From positions 7,504,501-7,568,500 of the forward strand of contig NC_065574.1 of assembly GCF_937616625.2 (NCBI RefSeq): a stretch of DNA of 64,000 nt, read 5' to 3'. Both the position numbers and the translations under genes were made by a program. Position 1 is the first letter of the stretch. Each line of letters starts with the position of its first letter. Of the stretch, positions 12,702 to 22,917 are shown piece by piece. The notes beneath the pieces are model-generated. The model did no database searches. It was not told where the DNA came from and worked only from the letters and a program-made list of their open reading frames with translations. This stretch comes from Mercurialis annua (taxonomy: Eukaryota > Streptophyta > Magnoliopsida > Malpighiales > Euphorbiaceae).

Positions 12702-15332
12702 TCAGTTTGTCCCATCAAGCACTGGCAAGGATTCAAGCAGAATATCAGCTGCATATTCCAATTCTTGTTCTGAGATGATCAATGGAGGTACCAGCCTAAT
12801 AACATTTCCTTTGCCTGCAGTTAATATTAAAAGACCCGAGTTTCGACAAGCATCTACGAGAGGTGAAGCGGGTACGTCCAATTCTACCCCTACTATAAGC
12901 CCCAAACCTCGTACTTCTCGCACATGAGAATTTCCTCCAAGTTTCTGAATTAAAATGTCTTTGAAGTACTGACCTTTCTCTGAGACACTAGCCAAGAAAC
13001 TGGGTTGTGATATTTTGTCTAAAACCGCAATGGCAGCGCTACAAACAAGAGGTCCGCCAGCAAAAGTGCTCCCGTGTTCTCCGTACTTCATCGCAGCAGC
13101 AACTTTTTCTTTCATTAAAACAGCTCCTATGGGAAGCCCTCCTGCAAGCGGCTTTGCTATAGTCATTATATCTGGGATGACGCCGTACATTTCGTGCGCC
13201 CAAAGATAACCGGTTCTTCCCAACCCACATTGAACCTGCCAACATAATTTTTGTTAACATGCTTCTTAATTGAACTATGAATCGCTATAATCAAATACTG
13301 AAACACAAGAATGTATTAAACGAACTAAAACAAAAATTATTTTCTGTACGACAACAAAGAATGCGGTTAATCACAGCTTCGAGAATACAGAAGCTTTCAA
13401 ACAGCCTGCCATGCTTCCCCCTTCCCTATTAACTAATATCAATCAGACCATCTGATTCAGATGTATGTTTAAACCCTATGTTGCATGAAAACACCTATGT
13501 TGAAACAGGAAACACTGAAACGGAAAACTGAGAATATTTCAAATTCTTAAACAGAAAAAGATGAAATAGGGTGTGTTATCACTGACAACCGCAAGCATCA
13601 TTTTCATTACACTTTTCAATTAAATACAGACTTCATGCAGCCTGGAATTCCGACAAAGCTCTTTCGCAATAAAGATCATATACATACAACAGACATCAAG
13701 CTGTATAGACACATGAGTAGAATAAGTCATACACACCATATGCACCAATTTCAAATTTGATTCAAGAGAAGTTTTTCATGCTGTTAATAAAAATATTACT
13801 GGCTTAGTGCCTGCTTCCTACCCCATTTAAAGAAATTCAAATATATCCTGTTTCTTTTCCCCTGTATTTTGCATATTTCAAGTTTCATCCAAGTATATGG
13901 TAACAACTTTGTGTACATTAAATGTTAAGTGTTTAAACTCCATTCAAATTCAATTGGAAAAAAAATTACTAATCACCAGAAAACTGATCAATGTCTCCAT
14001 GTTTCTTCTTACAAGGCTCGTAGACACTGTCTAACTATGAAATGTATACTACGGCATTCACCTTGAAATTGCTGATAGAATTTCACTAGCACTCATGCTA
14101 TTTTATACAGAATGATGCTTATCGGATACACTATACCTTATTATCCTGATAATCTTTAGAAATCAAAAAGCATATGCAAACTTTAGGTTAGTGGCAGCAC
14201 CATAGGAGCCAATAGAGGAAGGCATCATAAACAGAGTTTTATAGTTGTCAAATCAAATCTATTTACCACAAATCATTTGTGTAAGAACTAGAAAACTATT
14301 CTTGGAAAAGTATAAGACATATACCTCATCGTAAACCAGAAGACACCCGACATCATCACAAGCACTACGCAAGGATTTCAAAAACTCCTTAGTAGCAGCA
14401 TAAATACCACCTTCACCCTGAATAGGTTCAATAAAAACAGCAGCAAATTTCCCACTTTTTATCAATTCATTCGCAGCTTGAATATTACCATATTCCACGA
14501 AAGTAACTCCAGGCATAACAGGCTCAAAAGGGGAACGATAATGCTCTTTACTAGTCAAAGCAACGGCGCCCATTGACCTTCCATGGAAACTATTAGTAAA
14601 CGAAATAAATGCTGTTGCAGGCTGTTCTAAATCAGGATTCAAAACCCTTTGAAACTTTCTTGCAAACTTGATTGCACCTTCATTAGCTTCTGTTCCAGAG
14701 TTCGTAAAGAACACTCGATCAGCAAATGAGGATTCCACTAATCGGTTTGCAAGCTCTACCTATGCAATCAACAAATCCATATACTAAACAACTAAGTTAT
14801 ATAATATCTAAATAATCAAATATTTCAAATTGGTCCGTTACAGAAGGAATCAAGGTTTCATAGTAACTATAACATTTTTTTTAAAAAAAAAGGGTTATTT
14901 GCATATTAAATCAAGGAAAGGGAAATTTGTGTGCTTCACCTGAGGAATTGAATAATAAGCATTACTGACATGAGTGAGCAAATGGGCTTGCTCTGTAACA
15001 GCTTTAAGCCAATCAGGATCGCCGTGGCCGAGGGCGTTGACAGCTATACCGGCAGTGCAGTCCAAGTACTCTCGACCCTCAGGATCATACAATTTACAGC
15101 CTTTGCCACTGGCTATAACAAGTGGGTTTCTGGCATAAGTACCAACCAGAACCTTTGCCTCCATTTCAATCACTTCCTTGCTTTTCAAATTCAGATTCTT
15201 GATCGAATCGGGTGGCTTCACGTCTATGTTAAGACAGGCGCGTGGAGTAAAAGAAGAACGGTGATCCACCGCCGCCACCGGAGTCGGAGAAAGAGAGATG
15301 GGGCGGTTGAGAAAGAAGTGGGTGGAGCTCAT
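12702..15332 (-). CDS. WIN1: Acetylornithine aminotransferase, chloroplast/mitochondrial
   Basis: Three exons, 14940-15332, 14325-14759 and 12702-13235, all phase 0 with GT-AG introns, give 453 residues, close to the roughly 457 of the Arabidopsis enzyme. It is a class-III pyridoxal-phosphate aminotransferase of arginine synthesis, converting N-acetylglutamate semialdehyde and glutamate to N2-acetylornithine and 2-oxoglutarate. Visible are an N-terminal Ser/Arg-rich transit peptide (about 45 residues), TNSGTEANE for cofactor phosphate binding, [11 protein letters not shown] (Asp275) for the cofactor ring, and the Schiff-base lysine in [13 protein letters not shown] (Lys304). Intron 1 is 180 bp and intron 2 is 1,089 bp. 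WIN1 is the name of the likely Arabidopsis orthologue. Nothing is truncated. Confidence 0.97.
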
Positions 15333-15674
15333 TTTTGTCTAGGATGATAAAAAAAATTGAAGAAAGTTGAAGTGTTTGATTGATTTAAGTGTTAGGGTTA
15401 GGGTTTAAGATTCTTTGAATTTGATGGTATTGGAAGAGTGAGTTGGGTTCGTTACGCTTCAAAAAGGGAAATATGCTACAAATGGCGGGGTTTTGATTTA
15501 GTCATTTATTGTTCTTTTGTCCAAGGATGCAAATTCTTCTCTCTTTTTCCTCTCATACTTGGTCAAATTTCACAATTATGCAAGTCTCACGTTTGGTCAT
15601 TTTATTTTAATTTTAAAAAAAATATTTTCGAAATTTGAAATTTTGAAATTTATAATGTTTTTTTCACCAAATCT

Positions 15675-16085
15675 TAGGTGAGTAAAAACCGAACCAAACC
15701 GAACCGAACGGAATTTGTTTTTTGGTTCAGTTTTTTGGGGAAAACAGTTCGGTTCTGATTTTGAAAACTTTGGAATTAGGTTAACGGTTCGGTTTCGAAA
15801 GTTGTAAAATCGAAATAGCTGAAAAACCGACTGAGCCGAACGTTTCAAGAAAAATAAGGATTTGTTTGACTTTATATCTAAATCTCGGGACTTTTTTGTT
15901 ATTTTACCAAAAAATTTAAGATTTTTGTTTAATTTTTAAAATAAATCCAAATCGACCAAAAAATATCGGTAAAACAAAAAGTTCGGTGTTTGGTGAAAGA
16001 AATTCCGGTTCGATCTAAGATTAGGGAAAGTTCGGCACCCTCGTTTCGGTCGATTCGGAACCGAACCGACTGATGTTCGCCCCTA
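15675..16085. mobile_element. hAT-like MITE with AACCGAACC-rich interior
   Basis: Left end TAGGTGAGTAAAAACCGAAC; the right end reads TAGGGGCGAAC on the other strand. Flanking 8-mers CCAAATCT (15667-15674) and CCTAATCT (16086-16093) agree at 7 of 8, fitting an 8-bp hAT-type duplication. The interior is full of GGTTCGG and CCGAACC words in both orientations, a known style of plant hAT-derived MITEs. No transposase. It lies between the aminotransferase and F-box genes. Confidence 0.7.
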
Positions 16086-16093
16086 CCTAATCT

Positions 16094-16496
16094 ATATTAG
16101 TTAGCGGGAATTCCAGAAGATTAGTAGTTATTATATTAACAATTTTTAAACCAGACAAACACGGCCTGTTTTCAATTTTTGATCATTTCGACCCTTTCGT
16201 TTTCAATTCGACAAAGTATCTCAGAAATTGTGGGATTGTATTCCTTTATGATCTCAGGGATTCACCAGTGCTTGATTTACCATCTTTACAAAATCATCAT
16301 ATGTTAAGTTGTTAACTGATATCAAATGATAGTACAGGGACAAAGTAACTTAATCTACAAATTTTATTTCAATAAATAAATAGGGTTATTGACAGCATTT
16401 ATTTACATTACAATTTACAATCAACCGTTTACAACAAATCACAGAGATGGATGAAAGATTAAACTAAAGAATAAGGTTTTTAGTACAGTACAGAGC
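16094..16496. other. 3' flank of the F-box gene
   Basis: Non-coding. Probably includes the 3' UTR of the minus-strand F-box gene. No other feature seen. Confidence 0.5.
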
Positions 16497-17900
16497 TCAA
16501 TACATCCATGACAAATCTTGCCGGAATGACACGGATCTTGCAGCTCCTTGAACACCCCTTTCAGAAATTTGAGGACAATCTTCAACCGTCAAGAATTCCA
16601 ATTTGTACGATCCGATAAGAGGTTTTAACCCGACATCTGTAACTCCCAAACACTTCCGTAACCGTAAAATGCACAACCGAGGAAACTGACCTACAAACTG
16701 TAACCCCTCGTCGCTGATTTCTTGGCATTTGACAAGCTCCAAGCTTTCAAGATACATAGCAGAACAAAGAGCTTCCATCCCATTGTCACCGAAGGAATAC
16801 ACATGATCGAGCGCAAGTTCCCTAATCGGGCACATCTGAATCAACGAGAGTATTCCATTTAAGGTAAACGATGAAAATGAAGGAAACTCTCCATCGGAAA
16901 AAGATATCCGAACAGATTCAAGCATCGGACAATTCTGAGCTATTGCTTTGAGGCTTTCATCTGTTAATCTCAAAGGGTTGTTCAGCAGAAGCGGCAACGA
17001 TAAATCAGAGGGTACTCGGACGGAAATTGAACGAAGATTTCGCGATGTTTTCGCGAAGCCTATGATATCACAGTCTCTCAACCCGACACACATATCTAAG
17101 TGAATCTTTTCCAAATTCTTGCACTTTCCTAATATACAAGCAAGTCCTCTCCCCGGACTGATGATACAATTTACTAAACTAAGTTCCAACAAAGATTCAC
17201 ACGGCACCAATTGATTTTGCCATCGATCCACAGCTAATCGATCATAAACCTTCATATATCTATAATTAGCATCTACCTCGAACTGTAATCTTTTTAGCAT
17301 TCGCCAGCTACATCCTAGCTTTATCAAGTCACCCTCTCCAATAACTCTACAATTCTTAATCGACAGGTCCTCAAGTGTCTCAAGTTTTCCAAGATACTCC
17401 AGCCATTCAACACTCGTAACATTGATACATCGGTTAAGGTGGAGAATCGTCAGATTTTTGCAACCCACAACGAGAGATAATATACCACAACCGGTGATTC
17501 TTGGAGTAAAATTCAACACCAACCCTGAAAGCTTGGAGCAAGAAGCCAAGTAACGAAGCCCCACATCGGTTATGAACGTACAATAGCATAGTGCAAGATC
17601 GGACAAAGACGGGCAGTTATTAGCAAGAACAAAAAGTCCGTAATCATCTAACTGCTTTCCTAACTTCGACATCCAACCCGAGTAAGTTATTTCTACTTTT
17701 ACTAAATTTGGAAATCGATTGCAAAGGGAAGTAAGAGCTTGGTTAGCCGGGTCTAATCCGCAACCAAATCGAAGAGATAGTCTCTGTTCGTTATCTAATT
17801 CGTATAAACGCTTACATACTAATGAAGCAGCATTTCTATCTACAGTTTTGTTGACTCTGCTCAAAATCTCCCAAACCAACTGATCTGGTAAATTATCCAT
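16497..17900 (-). CDS. F-box/LRR (RNI-like) protein
   Basis: A single coding exon of 467 residues. Residues about 1-42 (LPDQLVWEILSRV, then LVCKRLYEL) form an F-box, which should bind SKP1 in an SCF ubiquitin ligase. The rest is a series of cysteine-containing leucine-rich repeats (repeated C-x-x-L-x-x-L and I-T/S-D-x-G-L words, e.g. FITDVGLRYLA, EISDEGLQFVG, GVTDVGLKPLI), the substrate-binding solenoid. An acceptor-like TTTCTAG|G just before the ATG and a donor CTG|GTAAAT at 18139/18138 suggest a 213-bp intron in the 5' leader (17926-18138). Upstream of that leader exon lies the copia element. Substrate unknown. Arabidopsis At1g80570 is the likely counterpart, from memory. Confidence 0.93.
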   Translation of the reverse strand: MDNLPDQLVWEILSRVNKTVDRNAASLVCKRLYELDNEQRLSLRFGCGLDPANQALTSLCNRFPNLVKVEITYSGWMSKLGKQLDDYGLFVLANNCPSLSDLALCYCTFITDVGLRYLASCSKLSGLVLNFTPRITGCGILSLVVGCKNLTILHLNRCINVTSVEWLEYLGKLETLEDLSIKNCRVIGEGDLIKLGCSWRMLKRLQFEVDANYRYMKVYDRLAVDRWQNQLVPCESLLELSLVNCIISPGRGLACILGKCKNLEKIHLDMCVGLRDCDIIGFAKTSRNLRSISVRVPSDLSLPLLLNNPLRLTDESLKAIAQNCPMLESVRISFSDGEFPSFSSFTLNGILSLIQMCPIRELALDHVYSFGDNGMEALCSAMYLESLELVKCQEISDEGLQFVGQFPRLCILRLRKCLGVTDVGLKPLIGSYKLEFLTVEDCPQISERGVQGAARSVSFRQDLSWMY

Positions 17901-17925
17901 TGCAAGAGGATCTAATTCTTATAAC

Positions 17926-18138
17926 CTAGAAATACAAAATGTCAAGAATTGACCTAAAAATTGATTTTGAGGAAGCAATTGACACAGAATAAATTGATTT
18001 CAAGGACATAATTGAAGAGAAAAACTATGATTAAAAATTATCTAACCAAGTAATTTGAAAATATTAAAATTATAAGAATCATGCATATATGGAAGGCATA
18101 AATTTACAGAAATAATAACCAAAAGAAGGGGAATTTAC
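17926..18138 (-). other. Predicted 5'-leader intron of the F-box gene
   Basis: Minus-strand donor GCTG|GTAAATT and acceptor TATTTCTAG|GTTATAAG bracket 213 AT-rich bases. No coding sequence. Inferred only from splice-like signals. Confidence 0.45.
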
Positions 18139-18173
18139 CAGCAAATGAACGAGAAAACGAGAGATTCATGAAC

Positions 18174-18178
18174 CTTGA
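18174..18178. repeat. Target site duplication of the copia element (left)
   Basis: CTTGA here and again at 26165-26169, directly flanking the two LTR ends. Confidence 0.95.
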
Positions 18179-18767
18179 TGTTGGGTCCAGCAGTAGCTCA
18201 AGAGGGGGGGTGAATTGAGACTTTAAAACTTTTCTGCTAAAATATGATAAGCTACGGAGTTAGCTTAAGCAGATAGAGTTTTAGTCAGGCCAAGCTAATC
18301 AAATATGAGAGATTTGATAGCTTCCAAGAGATCAACTAAAGAGCTATAGAATAAGCTTAAGTTGATAAGTCCAAGCAAAGATAAGTTGTTCAAATATTGA
18401 GGATTTGACAGACAAGTAAGATCAACTTCTAAGCTATTAACTCAGCTTGAGTTGATGCACATTAGTAAAGATAAGCTAATCAAATATGAATGATTTGTGA
18501 GCTTATCAATACAAGAGATAAAGCTAAGTAAACAGAAATTAGATTAGTTTGAGAAATGCTTTTAAAAGTTCTTTAGAAAATCTCTTTTGAAAAACAGTTT
18601 ATGGTAAAGCTAATTAAATCAGAAATGAAAGCATAAAGCTGAGACACCGGATTTTTATAGTGGTTCGGCAACCCTGCCTACATCCACTCCTTAGGGATCC
18701 CCATCCCTAAGTATTTCACTCTTCAATCTCTATTGCGGGCTAGAGATAAAGCCAATAAGAATACAAC

Positions 18768-18960
18768 CCTAGTTCTACCCAGAAGCTAGTCTGTAACTTA
18801 CACGCTGATTTGTTAGCTTCAGCAAACTATTTCCCTTTGAGATTACAAACCTAGTTCTACCCAGAAGCTAGTCTATAACTCAGCTGATTTGTTAGCTTCA
18901 GCAAACTATTTCCCTTTGAGATTACAAACCTAGTTCTACCCAGAAGCTAGTCTATAACTC
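18768..18960. repeat. Internal tandem repeat of the LTR, about 80-bp unit
   Basis: Units start CCTAGTTCTACCCAGAAGC at 18768, 18850 and 18929, spacing 82 and 79, the third cut short. The same structure is at 25430-25622 in the other LTR. Confidence 0.9.
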
Positions 18961-19114
18961 ACAAGAGATTACATATATATATTTGGTGGTGTAATACTCT
19001 CACTCAAAACTAACCCTAGTTTCTTTGAGAGGGATGACCAATTTGAAGCACAATGTTGGTGGTGATGGATTTTCTCTCTTGATGCTCCACACTTGATAAA
19101 TGGTTGATGGAGAG

Positions 19115-19125
19115 GTATATATAGT
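19115..19125 (-). promoter_or_regulatory. TATA-like box inside the 3' LTR
   Basis: Minus-strand CTATATATACC. The equivalent in the 5' LTR lies at about 25777-25787 and would drive the element itself. Confidence 0.5.
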
Positions 19126-19504
19126 CTCCAAGAATCTTCTATAATTAGGGCTGAGTCATGTGCCTTGATTCTTATCCATAAATGCAAGGTGTGCAAGATG
19201 CCAAATGGAGGAGCCTCTTGCCAGCCGAGCTAATCAGACCAGGTTGGGAACATCTTGTTTGGTAGTGACCTGGCAGCCTGATTTTGTAGTACAAGGTACA
19301 CTGTCACAGTCTGATCTTGTCTGCTGAGCTGGTAAACCTCAAGCTAATTCCGAAAATGCCCTCCAACTATTTACTTGTATTTCAAGATAGAATAATCATG
19401 AACCTTCTAGAACATGGGCCTTGCAACACTTGGACAAACAAAATTAGTGGGCTTTAGTTATCATCAAAACTAAGGATTATGGATAAAGGCCTTTAGCCAA
19501 CAAT

Positions 19505-19516
19505 CTCCCCCTTTTT
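19505..19516 (-). promoter_or_regulatory. Polypurine tract next to the 3' LTR
   Basis: Minus strand AAAAAGGGGGAG then ATTG, directly before the LTR start. This is the plus-strand priming site. Confidence 0.9.
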
Positions 19517-19600
19517 GATGATGACAAAACCTTTCCAAAGACAAGTGTTAAATAATTCTAGAAGGTAAATCAATCAACAGGTTAAGTTTTATTTAGCAAG

Positions 19601-19608
19601 CTCCCCCT
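19601..19608 (-). promoter_or_regulatory. Second polypurine-tract-like motif
   Basis: Minus strand CAGGGGGAGC, about 95 bases upstream of the LTR-adjacent tract. Repeated tracts are a described feature of Sireviruses. Confidence 0.6.
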
Positions 19609-19713
19609 GAGTATATGACATATATAAGAAGCTAAAAGATCAAGCTAAATAAAACCGTTGAGAAGAATATGATATCAATCATAAGAGCATGGCAAACAAA
19701 GGATTACTTACTA

Positions 19714-19725
19714 CTCCCCCTTTTT
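19714..19725 (-). promoter_or_regulatory. Third polypurine tract, copy of the LTR-adjacent one
   Basis: Minus strand AAAAAGGGGGAG preceded by GATGATGGAC, very similar to the CATCATC context of the LTR-adjacent copy. Just downstream of the extra frame. Confidence 0.75.
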
Positions 19726-19747
19726 GTCCATCATCCAAAAAGGACAT

Positions 19748-20221
19748 TTAATGCTGAGTAGATAGCTTGTCAGATTCTGATGCTTCCTTGACAGGAGGAA
19801 GAGTGACATCATGCTGAGTTGATGTAGCTCCAGGCTGGATCTGATAGATTAGCTTGACAAAGTCCTCCTTTATTTTTCCCAAACTCACTTGATGCCTTGC
19901 ACTATTTCTCAAAGTCTGTAGAGGGTTCTTTAACTTCATTTCCATCATGTTCTCCCACGTCAGGTGTCTTTTCATTTGAAGATCCTTTAGAGTAGACTTG
20001 ATAATTTTCTGCACTCCTTTCTCAGACTGATCACTTAGCTTGGCAGAGCTTTGCAGCTTAGATTTTTCAAAAGCTAGTTTTTTCATGATTTTAGTCTGTC
20101 TCTTTTTCAGAGGCTTGCCATTTGAAAAGCTAGCAGCTTGCTTGCTAGAAACTTTATTAATTTCTTTCTTGCTATTCTCAGAGCTATTTGACTTCTCTGA
20201 ATCAGTTTCTTCACTTTCCAC
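19748..20221 (-). pseudogene. Lysine/serine-rich extra frame between pol and 3' LTR
   Basis: An open stretch of about 157 codons with no ATG at its head (the frame opens on GTG after a stop three codons earlier). Lys, Ser, Glu and Gln dominate; no membrane segment or known domain is visible. Sireviruses often have an extra, sometimes envelope-like, frame in this place. This one lacks transmembrane features, so I only say it occupies that position. A shorter reading could begin at an internal Met (MKKLAFEKSK). Confidence 0.5.
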
Positions 20222-20659
20222 TATCTTTTATCTCTTCACTCTTTTCATAGCCTAATGGCTTGTGGATTCCAGTCCATGCTTTTTAGTCCGAGTGAGAAAT
20301 AGCTTGGACACATAGTCACCCTTATTTGTCAAAACCGAGCTTTGAACGAGGATATGGGTTTTGAGAGATAGATAGATTTGGCCCATGAGAGAGACTTAGA
20401 AAATCGACCCATTAGTCTGCTCAGTTAGCTCGTGCTGCCTGTATAGCTTGGAAGATCTTGTAGCTCGAGATTCATATTAGCTTGCCAAAGTCTTATCTTG
20501 CTACCCTAATAGCTTCCCATCTTCTTAGCTTTATCAAACCTGCAATCTAAGATAAAACTAAAACAAAAGAGAAATTAAAAAGCTCAAAAAATGAAGTCAT
20601 TAAGTGTCAGTATTGTGGAGCTAAGTCCCTCAAGAGCTAATCTGTATTAGCTCGAGTTC

Positions 20660-22917
20660 ACCTCTTATTTTGCAAAACTGATCCTCTGGTAATGGCTTGG
20701 TGAATATATCAGCTAGTTGATATTCAGTAGAAACGAAGATTAGCTTGATATCTCCATCTTGAACATGATCTCAGATGAGGTGGTGTCTAATCTCAATGTT
20801 TTTAGTTCTTGAGTATGGCACGAGATTCTAGGAGAGATTTATGGCACTGGTGTTGTCACAAAGAATAGGTATGAACTTTAGCTTCACCTCATAATCCTCA
20901 AGCTGCTGTTTTATCCATATAATTTTAGCTACATAGCTTTCAGCAGCTATTTATTCAGCTTCAGTAGTTGACAAGCTAACAACGCTTTGCTTTTTGTTAT
21001 GCCAAGAGACTAAGGCATTTCCCAAGAATTGACAAGCTCCTGAAGTGCTTTTTCTATCAAGTTGGCAACCTTTCTCATCAGAGTATAGCCTGGTGGTTGT
21101 GCTCATTGGTGTCCTACTTCCTTTAGCTTCTGTCATTTGGAACTTCTTGAGTAGCTCTCTGATGCATTTAGTTTGACAGATAAAGAGCCCATCTTGGCAT
21201 TGCTTAATTTGAAGACCCAAGAAGAAGGTGAGTTTCCCATCATGCTCATTTCAAATTCATTCTTCATTAGCTCGGCAAACTGAGTGCATAGGCTGGCCTG
21301 AGTAGCTCCAAACACAATGTCATCCACATAGACTTGGACAATGATGACCTCCTTCTTATGTCTTTAGTGAATAGGGTGGTATCCACTTTTTCTTTTATGA
21401 AGCTATTTTCAAGAAGGAATTTGCTTAGCCTGTTGTACTAGGCTCTGAGAGCCTGTTTTAGCTCATACAGAGCTTTAGTCAGCTTGAAGACATGGTCAGG
21501 CTTCACATACACTTCTTCCTCCAGATAACCATTGAGGAAAGCACTCTTTACATCCACTTGGAATAGCTTGAAATTTTTATGGCATGCAAATGCACATAAT
21601 ATCTGAATAGCTTCAAGCTTTGCAACCGGGGCAAAAGTTCCATCAAAGTCTATTCCTTCAGCCTGATTGTAACCTTTAGCTACCAATCTTGCTTTGTTTC
21701 TGACCACATTTCCATCTTCATCAAGTTTGTTCCTAAACACCCACTTAGTTCCAATGATAGACTGATTCTTTGGTTTAGGAACCAATTGCCAGACTTTGTT
21801 TCTCTCGAATTGATTTAGCTCCTCCTGCATAGCTTTCCAGAGCTCATAAGGAGTCTTTTTCAGAATAGATCTTACCGAAGCTCTGTTTTGAATATAACAG
21901 GCTGTGCTAATAGCTTCGGCCCAGAAGTATTTGGGTAGCTTGGCTTCATTGATCATGGTTCGAGCCATTTCTTGAAGGGTTCTGTTCTTTCTCTCAACCA
22001 CTCCATTTTTGCTGGGGAGTTCTAGGTGCTGAGAAGTTGTGAGTGATTCCATTATCGTTGCAAAACTCCTCAAATAGCTTATTTTCAAATTCCCTTCCAT
22101 GGTCACTTTGAACGGTGGAAATCTTTAGCCCTTGTTGATTTTGAATTCTTTTGCAGAGATTTGAGAATTTCTCAAAGGCTTCATCTTTGTGAGCAAGAAA
22201 AAGAACCCAAGTGAGTCTTGAATAATCATCCACAATCACAAAGGCGTAAGACTTACCTCCCAAGCTAGTTGGAGTGATTGGACCAAATAGGTCAAGGTGA
22301 AGTAGCTCCAGAGGTCTACTAGAGTTTAGCTGTCCTTTAGATTTGAAGGATGATCTGGTTTGCTTCCCCTTTTGACATGCATCACAAATGGAATCTTTTT
22401 CGAATTTTAGGCTGGGCAGTCCTTCCACAAGCTGATAGATGGATAATTTGCTGATTAGCTTCATACTTGCATGGCCTAATCGTCTGTGCCATAGCCAACA
22501 ATTTTCTTCAATGGTAGCGAGACATAGATCAGACTCATTAAGTTTCTCTAGATCAATGAGATATATGTTGTCTACTCTATCTCCAATGATTAGAGTTTGG
22601 TTGCTAGACAAGTCTTGAACTTCGCATTTGTTAGGTTCAAAAATCACTCTTCTGTTTTTGTCACATAGCTGGCTGACACTGAGTAGGTTGAATTGTAACC
22701 CGCTGACCAGAGATACATCTTCGATAGGATGATTAGTCCCAATAGTTCCTGAACCGATAATTTTAGCTTGACTGTTGTCTCCAAAGCTAACTGATCCTCT
22801 TCCATTTAGTTTGAGCTGGGTGAACTTGGATTTGTCACCCGTCATATGCCTAGAGCATGCACTGTCCACGTACCAGTTGTCATGTGCCTTTTTGCTCCTT
22901 AGGCAAACCTGAAAAGA
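20660..22917 (-). pseudogene. Broken copia pol (protease, integrase, RT, RNase H)
   Basis: Domain order in element direction: protease near 22869 (WYVDSACSRHMTG), integrase zinc finger (HRRLGH, then CDACQKGK) and catalytic core (HLDLFGP, VDDYSRLTWV, then NGVVERKN), reverse transcriptase ([42 protein letters not shown]), RNase H (DRKSTSGACQFLG, SLSTTEAE). Damage seen: an in-frame TGA after gag, a one-base A insertion near 22010, an in-frame deletion near 21838 removing the integrase C-terminus and the start of RT, a small deletion near 21500, a Trp-to-stop change at 21438-21440, frameshifts near 21358 and 21237, a deletion near 21075 in RNase H, and a stop after TTEAE at about 20948. It cannot produce active enzymes. 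Confidence 0.93.

Larger units (their letters stand above)
18179..19502 (-). repeat. 3' LTR of the copia element
   Basis: 1,324 bases, the same length as the copy at 24841-26164, and I see no mismatch on reading both. In element orientation it carries a TATA-like CTATATATACC near 19115-19125. Transcripts started there would run toward the F-box gene. Confidence 0.95.
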
